From Sporothrix humicola (Eukaryota > Ascomycota > Sordariomycetes > Ophiostomatales > Ophiostomataceae): a DNA stretch of 64,000 nt. The stretch spans positions 1-64,000 of the forward strand of contig WNYE01000012.1 of NCBI GenBank assembly GCA_021396245.1. The letters run 5' to 3'. Made by a program: the position numbers and the translations under genes. The notes under the pieces are model-generated. The model was given only the letters and a program-made list of their open reading frames with translations, did no database searches and was not told the DNA's origin. Positions 57,826-64,000 of the stretch are shown piece by piece; the stretch's first letter is position 1; each line of letters opens with the position of its first letter.

Positions 57826-59106
57826 TCACACACCAAAGACGTCTAGATTCTTGTGGACAACGCCGACCCACTCGTCCACGCGATCGGCCCTCTGCCCTCG
57901 TGGACACACCTCGACCAGCGCGCGCAGGTAGTCGGCGATGTCCTGCATGGCCTCCTGTTGGGGAGATGCATACTGTTGGCTGTGGACGAGGAGGTTGGTA
58001 ATCGAGGGGTCGCTGCGTGAGCGTACCCTCTCTTCGAACTGGGCCACAAGTGCCCTTGTCTTGGCCGAACTGTCGGGGTCGTCAGGGCGGGCCGGCCACA
58101 GGAATGCACGCCGGGGATTCCACAGCGGTGCCGGCACCACGCCGGCAAACTCCCAGTCCAAGACGGCTGAGATGCCGCCAGCACCGTTGTTGGCGGCCGG
58201 ATCATACAACAGATTGGCAAAGTGGAGGTCCTTGTGCGCGAGGACAAGACGGGTCTCCTCGAGCTTCCAGTGTTGTGGGTGTTTGTCTGGAGCCTCGAGA
58301 AACTTTGCAAATACCTCGAGTCGGGGCACGAGCTTCTCCCGCAGAAAGGCCAGCTTGTCATGCAACCCTATCAGCCGGGTGTAGAGCCGCATCTGTGCCG
58401 CTACCAGAGCCGGCCACGATGAGTATGGCCCGCCCAGATTGAGCGTCGTGACGGTCTCGCGGTGGCGCCATGGAAACTGGTCGCCCTTCATCCAGAGCCC
58501 CAGGTCGCCCGTCTGCCAGAACGTCTCGTCGACAATGCGAGCGGGTATGAGCTGTCCGTCCTGGCCAATATTGAGCCCGCCAATGTGATTCCACTCAAGC
58601 CCATGGAGTGCCGCCAAAATATCGATCAACTGGTCAAACACGGCATTCTTCTTGGTTTGGTCGAGGTCCTCCCAGACGTCGCGGAGCGTTCTGCCGGATG
58701 CCCGAGACATAAGTGTGTACTCGTAGCCGAGTGGGCTGTTGTCAGTGCACTCGTAGGCAACGACGTCCGGGATGGGAACAGCATCTTTTGTCTTCTTGTT
58801 TGTGGCCAACAAGGTCATGACGCCGATCTCGTTGCGCGTCTTGATCTCGGGTAGGTGGCGGCCGGAGACACGTAGGATGAGCTCCGTGATCTCTGGCACA
58901 GAATCTGACACCGAATTTCCGCTGTGCCCGGCACGTATCCAGCCCGGAGGTACTGGCGCCACGAGCCTGACATCGTAGATGGCATGGTAGTCGGCCGTGA
59001 CGTCAAGTGGTGCGACACTCGCAGCGGGTGGCAGATTGAGGTGCGCCAAGAGAGCCTCTATGGACTCTGATGGTATGGCCGGCGGAAGGTGGTCTTTGGG
59101 TGCCAT
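57826..59106 (-). CDS. APH/choline-kinase-family phosphotransferase
   Basis: A single-exon gene of 426 residues in the aminoglycoside phosphotransferase fold, a kinase-like group whose many fungal members have no known substrate. The N-lobe has LILRVSGRH (75-84) with the following Glu93 in RNEIGVMTLL. The catalytic loop is LAHKDLHFANLLYD, giving His291, Asp293 and Asn298, and the metal-binding Asp is Asp317 in VLDWEFAG. Aromatic-rich segments between 195 and 245 (FWQTGDLGLW, GGPYSSWPAL) and the helices after 350 would form the substrate lobe. All catalytic residues are present, so it should be active as an ATP-dependent kinase of a small molecule or peptide. The 5' flank (59.1-61.9 kb) is shared with a divergent gene. 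An antibiotic-resistance role should not be assumed. Confidence 0.88.
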   Translation of the reverse strand: MAPKDHLPPAIPSESIEALLAHLNLPPAASVAPLDVTADYHAIYDVRLVAPVPPGWIRAGHSGNSVSDSVPEITELILRVSGRHLPEIKTRNEIGVMTLLATNKKTKDAVPIPDVVAYECTDNSPLGYEYTLMSRASGRTLRDVWEDLDQTKKNAVFDQLIDILAALHGLEWNHIGGLNIGQDGQLIPARIVDETFWQTGDLGLWMKGDQFPWRHRETVTTLNLGGPYSSWPALVAAQMRLYTRLIGLHDKLAFLREKLVPRLEVFAKFLEAPDKHPQHWKLEETRLVLAHKDLHFANLLYDPAANNGAGGISAVLDWEFAGVVPAPLWNPRRAFLWPARPDDPDSSAKTRALVAQFEERVRSRSDPSITNLLVHSQQYASPQQEAMQDIADYLRALVEVCPRGQRADRVDEWVGVVHKNLDVFGV

Positions 59107-61881
59107 GATTCAACAGGTTGATGTCTCTTGAAGTGTTTGTCTATGCTAAGATCAAGCATTGTTGACATCCCATAACTTCATGGATGTGTCACGTGGAAAA
59201 CCGTGTGCCGCTTCCAGGACAGGAAGGAGCAGAGGACAACACATGAGGGGTCGAACACGGCATCTACATGAACAGAAATACGAATACTTAAGAGAAGCAG
59301 TGTACCTCCAATCTGCAATATTCTCATTCAATCAAAATGCATGAAATAACCAGTGCCAGAAAGATTATCTAGACGAATTGCAGAGGCATTGCAACGACCA
59401 GTGCTACGGCTTCTTTTCTGAATGAGAAAGTCCACGATCAAGAGACTGAGACAAGACAGATACTTTTCTAAAAGAACCGACAGCCAATAACATCAATCCG
59501 CCTCATAATCCTCAAGCCGCTTTGCCGTCCATCCTCTCGACGCGCGCCACGCGCTGCCGAGCACGAAGAGTGCGTTGTTTGAGTTTGAGAGGAGACAAGT
59601 CTCAGAGCCTGGGCCTCAAGACCAATGGGCAGTTCCCTAATGCGGCATAGCAGGGGCGTCTTACAGGGGATCACGGCGGATAGGGCGCGCGGGAATGGGC
59701 GCATGGACGCGGGCAATTGCGGGCACTCTCTTTCACGTTGGTTTTGAAAGGGGAAAGAGAGTGGCATAGTGGGGGAGGGGTCTTTATTTACAGGGGTTGG
59801 TGGGCGTTGCTCCTTCTTCATGAGAGGTAGGAAGACAAGACACGACGGAAAGAGCGAAAAGCATAGAAATAGCACTTTTGGAAGTTGCAATTCAGTGCAC
59901 TCATAACTGGTCCACGTCTTGAATGTCGTGTCCGTTGAGTATTTGAATATCGTGTTGAGCTTTCCGGCCTCTCGAGCATTGTTTACAGTCTTGCTGTCCG
60001 CTCACTTTGAATCCACTGTCTCATCTTGTCCCCCGGAGAGTTTGCGAGCTCGGCCATGCTCGTTCGTTTCCCCCACGCCATTGCGCTTTTGATCGACCGG
60101 TTACTCCCTGCTGTATTTCCATTTTCTGTTTCTGGTGTTTCTTGTCTCCTCTTGTCGCATAATGTCTCCTCTTCTCTCTCCTCCCTTGACCATGTATCTA
60201 TCTTTATCCTCTTTTGTTCCTGATATCCCCTCTTCCCCCTTTCTGGTCAGCTCCGAGAGGTCACGCAGGTCCCAAGGTGGAGCTGATAGCGGGAGAGTTG
60301 CTGCATGTTCAGGGGCTTGTTGCGTGAGGAAAGTGCGAGCGAGGATGGAGATGGCAAGAGGGAAGGGGAAAGAGTGAGCTGTGTACAGGGGCTGAGCGAC
60401 CCCACTATCGTGGGCTTACGGCGGCTCTGTTGTGCAGCAAAGATGAGAGGAAGGAAAGAGCGATCGAGACGAGGCGGTTGCTTTTCGCGGCTGCTTGTCG
60501 TCAATTGGGAAAGAGCAATTGGTTAATGGAAAGACACGATCACTCATCTATCCCGTCATTCATCTCATGTTGAGAGGCGTGTCGTGTCGATAGTGTCGCC
60601 AATCGAAGACGAAAAGAAGGCAACAAATGAATTGAGAGAAAAGAGGACAAAAGCAAAAGCAAGCTCCAACAGCTTGTTGCACCTCTAATCTTCTGCAGCC
60701 AGTCTTGCTCTGCGCTTTCTGACGTGGCAAGCTATTGGGCTCTCTTACGGTCGCTCTTTCCAGACTCGCCATCTCTCCTGCTTTCTCGTTGACCACTCTC
60801 CTTCGCTCCTGCCCCTCCCCACCCTGCTGCATAAATCGCACCTTTTTATCGTCTTTCGAAGATAGCCCACTGTGACCACGGCCCATGCTCTATCCTCATC
60901 CTCCACTCTGAGGTCAGGCCTCTGCTTGTCTAAGACTGCTTTTGTAAGAGAGGGAGGGGCAGCCGCATTGCATGGGGTTGTGTGATGTCTGCGCTGTACA
61001 CAGTCAGTCGTGGATTGTGTACCTCGTGCTCCTGCCGTAGAAGGTGGAAGCACCTGCTTTCGACTTTTCGACATGGGTAGCTCTTTCCCGACTCGCGATT
61101 GACTGCACCTCACTCGTTGGCTCCTGCAGTTTGCAGATTGTCCTCAATTGCCCCTCCACAGCCATTGAAAAAAAGGAAGGCGACCAAAAGAGAGCATCGC
61201 CCCCAGGGACCACTTTGAGGAGACCCACGATATGCACAATCGACAACCGACTGACTTTCTTCACTGCAGAAAAAAGTGGATGCATCGAGGCCTAACAGCT
61301 GCTGCGTTGATAGACGTGCAGATTTGTTAGTCCAAGATTGCCGTCTGCTCTGCCACATCTCTCTCGTTCCTCTGTCTCTCATTTGTTTGGCCCGTCCTCT
61401 TTTCTCGTTTCTTGACCCTCGATTGATTCTCGATTTTTGAATCTTGACCTTCAACCTTCGACCTTTGACTGTCGTCGGCCATCGGTCGTCTTCTGAACCC
61501 TCAAGCACACATCTATCGTCTCTTACTTTTGTTTCTGTTTCTGTTTCGTCTCAGTACTTGTCCCATTTCTGTTCCTGTTATCATCGTCGATCTCTTTTCT
61601 CTTAAACTCTTAAATTCACATTCATTGTATTGTTTCTCTTGTTCAGTCCCTCCTTTTGCTTCAATTTCCTTTGTTTTCAACTTTCATTGCCTCAATTCAT
61701 ATCCCAAAAACAACAGCAATCTTTCCTCTTACACGGCCCAACCAATTCCATGCCTCCGTTACAACAGTAAACACAAAAACACAGCATCGCAACTTCTCAC
61801 AACACACTGACACACCATAGCACCAACACAACAATTCTCCAACACAGCTCCCTTACAGACTACCCCCACACATCCCCCACC
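59107..61881. other. Divergent intergenic region, 2.8 kb
   Basis: Separates the phosphotransferase (minus) and the large unknown gene (plus). The minus frame 59468-59890 has a hydrophobic start but no recognisable product. From about 61340 to 61880 the plus strand is pyrimidine-rich and then CA-rich, which fits the long leader of the following gene. No RNA gene was seen. Confidence 0.45.
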
Positions 61882-64000
61882 ATGTCGTACCGCCGCGAAC
61901 GCGAGATCCATGCCAACATGGACCAGGCCACCGAGTACGCCAAAATGTACCAACGGGTCCAGCGGGCCGCCCGCAACGGCAGCTCGTTCTCGCCGCCGGC
62001 CTCGCCGACACCGGCTTATGGGCAATTTCGGCGGGAAAACACCTGGCCAGCACAGGCCCACCCACCGCCAGGGAGCGGTGTCGGAAGCTACGAGGACCGG
62101 GAGCGAGGCATTCCTATCAGAGAGAGGCAGCGAGACCGGGGATGGGAGAGAGAGTATGATCACGGCCGGGATTATGACGACCACGAAGAAGACTATGACG
62201 ACCACCACGAGTACGAGTACGACCACCGCCACGACGACCGGGAATGGCAGCCGTCGGGCTCGCCGCGGACGCCAAGAACGGCTGGGATGGCCAGTGGAAG
62301 CAGCCTAGGCGGGTCTTACGGGCGGAGAGAGCGGGAGCGCGAACGCGAACGCGAAAGAGACAGAGACCGTGATCGAGAACGGGAGAGAGAGCGCGACCGC
62401 GACCGGGAAAAGGACCGCCGCGCCAAGGAACGGGAGGTCCGTGAACGGGAAAAGGCCCGGGAGCAAAAGCTGGAGAGAGAACGGGAAGAGCGAGAGCGCC
62501 AGCGGGACCGTGATGTCTGCCGTCAGCGCATACGGTATGCCGCACAAAACTACCCGCGCCGGCTGCGGGCGTACTTGATGCCCATCCTTCAGAACGCGCA
62601 GGCCTTGGAACACGCCACGGATATCTTTATGAAGTTTGACAGGGACCCTCGCTACCTGACAAGCAGCTCTGCTACCCTGCTAGAAAGCTTGACAAAAATC
62701 GCAGAGGACCGGTCAGCTGGCGGCAATGGAACGGGACTCGATGACCCGCCGCCCTCGACAGACGAATCGTCAGAAGACATTACCACGACAGAAGAGAGCA
62801 GCGCCCTAGAGGACTCTGAGACAGCCGCCGAATCGATGAGCTCTGATCCCGATTCGGACGATGACGAGCAGCAGTTTGGTGCGTTTAACAACGGCGGAGA
62901 TATGCCTCACTTTAGCAGCCGGCGGTCGAGCATGGCCAACGGTAGCGTCACTGGCATCGGTTCGCGGAGACGGAGCAGTGCCGGCCATCGCCACAGTGGC
63001 AGCGGTGCTGACCACCAGCGCAAGGGCTCAAACAGCACCACGACCGGTCCCACCTCGACCACGGGCTCCTCTGGCGGCGGCCCGCCTCCGTTTATGCACT
63101 GGAACGGCTTCCGTCCCTATGCCCTCAGCAAAAACACCGAGAGCGTCAACGACCGCCGCAAGTCGTTGCTGGCTCTGTCTCAAATCTTTCCTCTGTTGCC
63201 ATCCCTTGGCATCGACACGGAGGGCAACGGCGGACGTGCGCGGCTGACTGCCCGCCAGTACTTGATCGAGTTGCTCCGTGCCCTCCAACCCAAGGATTAC
63301 CGCGCCTACTTCCGGGCATCTGCTCGTGTCATTCTGTTCCCCGAGGGTGGCAGCATCGTGTCCCGCAGCCAACCCCCTGACGAGTCGGCCCTCGAGGCTT
63401 TGGAGCGCCAGCTGCTGGGCACGGCCAAGTTTGTGCCTGGTGTAATGACCACGCCCTCAACCACTGCGCCCATGATGGCCTGCCTGACCTACTCGTCGGC
63501 CAACCATGGCACCATTACACTGTATCGCCTCGACATGTCCGGTAGCAGCAGCGAAGGTTTCCCGCGCCGTATCACGCCCGTGTCTGCCATGGTGGCCGTG
63601 CCCAAGGAGTTGTTGAGGAGAACAGCGCGGTCGATGCCGCCGTCGCGCCGCACTGTCCTTAAAGTCGCTGCCATTGTGCCCAACAGCTCTGACAAGAAAA
63701 AGTCGGACGAAAAGAAGAGCAGCCGTGCTGGACGCAGTGCCAGCATCAGCGAAGACAAGGAGAGCTCATTTGGCAATGATGGCAAGACCAAGGATGAGGA
63801 CAAGGAGGCCGAGAAAGAGCGCTTCAAGCCACGCTGGATCTCTCTACCCCAGGAAACGGTGGCACCGACGCTTGGGTATACTCCGACTGTCGACGCGCCC
63901 GCCTTGTCGCCCCAACTCATCAACGCCTTGGGTCTGCCGCTCGAATGTCGCACCCTGTCGGACGGGACCCAAGTGAACACCATCAACGCCACCCTGCCGG
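61882..64000 (+). CDS. Large protein with Arg/Glu/Asp-rich block, family unknown, 3' end outside window
   Basis: The frame from ATG 61882 (context CCCCACCATGTCG) is open for about 706 codons to the window edge without a stop. Residues 1-145 are polar, with Tyr/Asp/His-rich repeats. About 149-213 is a dense Arg-Glu / Arg-Asp alternation, likely a charged helix. About 215-265 is a helical region (RIRYAAQNYPRRLRAYLMPI). About 285-340 is acidic and Ser-rich. A Ser/Gly/Thr linker follows, and a conserved-looking core begins near 400 (PPPFMHWNGFRPYALSKN, ARLTARQYLIELLRAL). A Lys/Ser-rich block near 605-650 precedes PRWISLPQETVAPTLGYTP. RE/RD blocks are common in nuclear RNA-processing proteins, but no RRM or other domain is visible. 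The GC-rich codon choice is strongly coding. I do not recognise the family. Confidence 0.85.
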   Translation, partial: MSYRREREIHANMDQATEYAKMYQRVQRAARNGSSFSPPASPTPAYGQFRRENTWPAQAHPPPGSGVGSYEDRERGIPIRERQRDRGWEREYDHGRDYDDHEEDYDDHHEYEYDHRHDDREWQPSGSPRTPRTAGMASGSSLGGSYGRRERERERERERDRDRDRERERERDRDREKDRRAKEREVREREKAREQKLEREREERERQRDRDVCRQRIRYAAQNYPRRLRAYLMPILQNAQALEHATDIFMKFDRDPRYLTSSSATLLESLTKIAEDRSAGGNGTGLDDPPPSTDESSEDITTTEESSALEDSETAAESMSSDPDSDDDEQQFGAFNNGGDMPHFSSRRSSMANGSVTGIGSRRRSSAGHRHSGSGADHQRKGSNSTTTGPTSTTGSSGGGPPPFMHWNGFRPYALSKNTESVNDRRKSLLALSQIFPLLPSLGIDTEGNGGRARLTARQYLIELLRALQPKDYRAYFRASARVILFPEGGSIVSRSQPPDESALEALERQLLGTAKFVPGVMTTPSTTAPMMACLTYSSANHGTITLYRLDMSGSSSEGFPRRITPVSAMVAVPKELLRRTARSMPPSRRTVLKVAAIVPNSSDKKKSDEKKSSRAGRSASISEDKESSFGNDGKTKDEDKEAEKERFKPRWISLPQETVAPTLGYTPTVDAPALSPQLINALGLPLECRTLSDGTQVNTINATLP

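Noticed and set aside
59468..59890. 140-codon minus-strand frame with a hydrophobic start
   Set aside because: No recognisable domain after the first 25 residues, and it lies within a divergent promoter region.

Overview
The window reads as nuclear DNA of a filamentous ascomycete (Pezizomycotina, most likely a Sordariomycete; the order cannot be fixed from sequence alone). The evidence is short 52-70 nt GT-AG spliceosomal introns, fungus-specific families (Zn2Cys6/Fungal_trans regulator, TRI12-type MFS pump, Neurospora-type copper metallothionein), an AT-rich tract at the left edge with no TpG dinucleotide at all (the mark of repeat-induced point mutation), and pyrimidine-rich leaders in front of genes. 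No rRNA, tRNA, CRISPR array or bacterial-style operon was seen.

Layout. 1-483 is a RIP-destroyed repeat. 2.0-16.7 kb is a small metabolic cluster: a Zn2Cys6 regulator (2041-4773, -), a quercetinase-like bicupin dioxygenase (5468-6594, -), a dead alpha/beta hydrolase (6974-7921, +), a LINE relic (about 8010-8402, -), a BBE/FAD oxidoreductase (8477-9927, -), a short-chain dehydrogenase (11276-12058, +), a TRI12-like efflux pump (12594-14308, -), then a zone of gene relics (glyoxalase fragment and a cut-off N-terminus, 15.2-16.7 kb). No PKS, NRPS or terpene synthase is in view, so the set is either one arm of a larger cluster or a catabolic/detoxification cluster for aromatic compounds; dioxygenase, FAD oxidase, SDR, exporter and dedicated regulator suit either. 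CGG-N4-CCG and CGG-N5-CCG inverted triplets, the usual form of Zn2Cys6 binding sites, lie in several of the cluster promoters. Two gene pairs are divergent around them, and one variant (CGG-N4-CCGATAT) is shared between the FAD/SDR promoter and the pump promoter.

From 17 to 39 kb is a gene desert of about 22 kb with ordinary base composition and only decayed fragments; one coherent relic is readable near 24 kb. From 39 kb rightwards is sparse but ordinary euchromatin: a Gly/Asn-rich low-complexity protein (39120-39953, -), a 26-residue copper metallothionein split by one intron (45515-45653, +), a class V aminotransferase resembling the sulfurase domain of Mo-cofactor sulfurase (46290-48188, -), a 9.6 kb gene-poor stretch with purine/pyrimidine strand skew, an APH/choline-kinase-like phosphotransferase (57826-59106, -), and the first 2.1 kb of a large unrecognised protein with an Arg/Glu/Asp-rich block (61882 to beyond the window end, +).

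Intron positions, frames and motif positions were worked out by hand from the sequence. Family names come from recognising conserved motifs, not from database searches.
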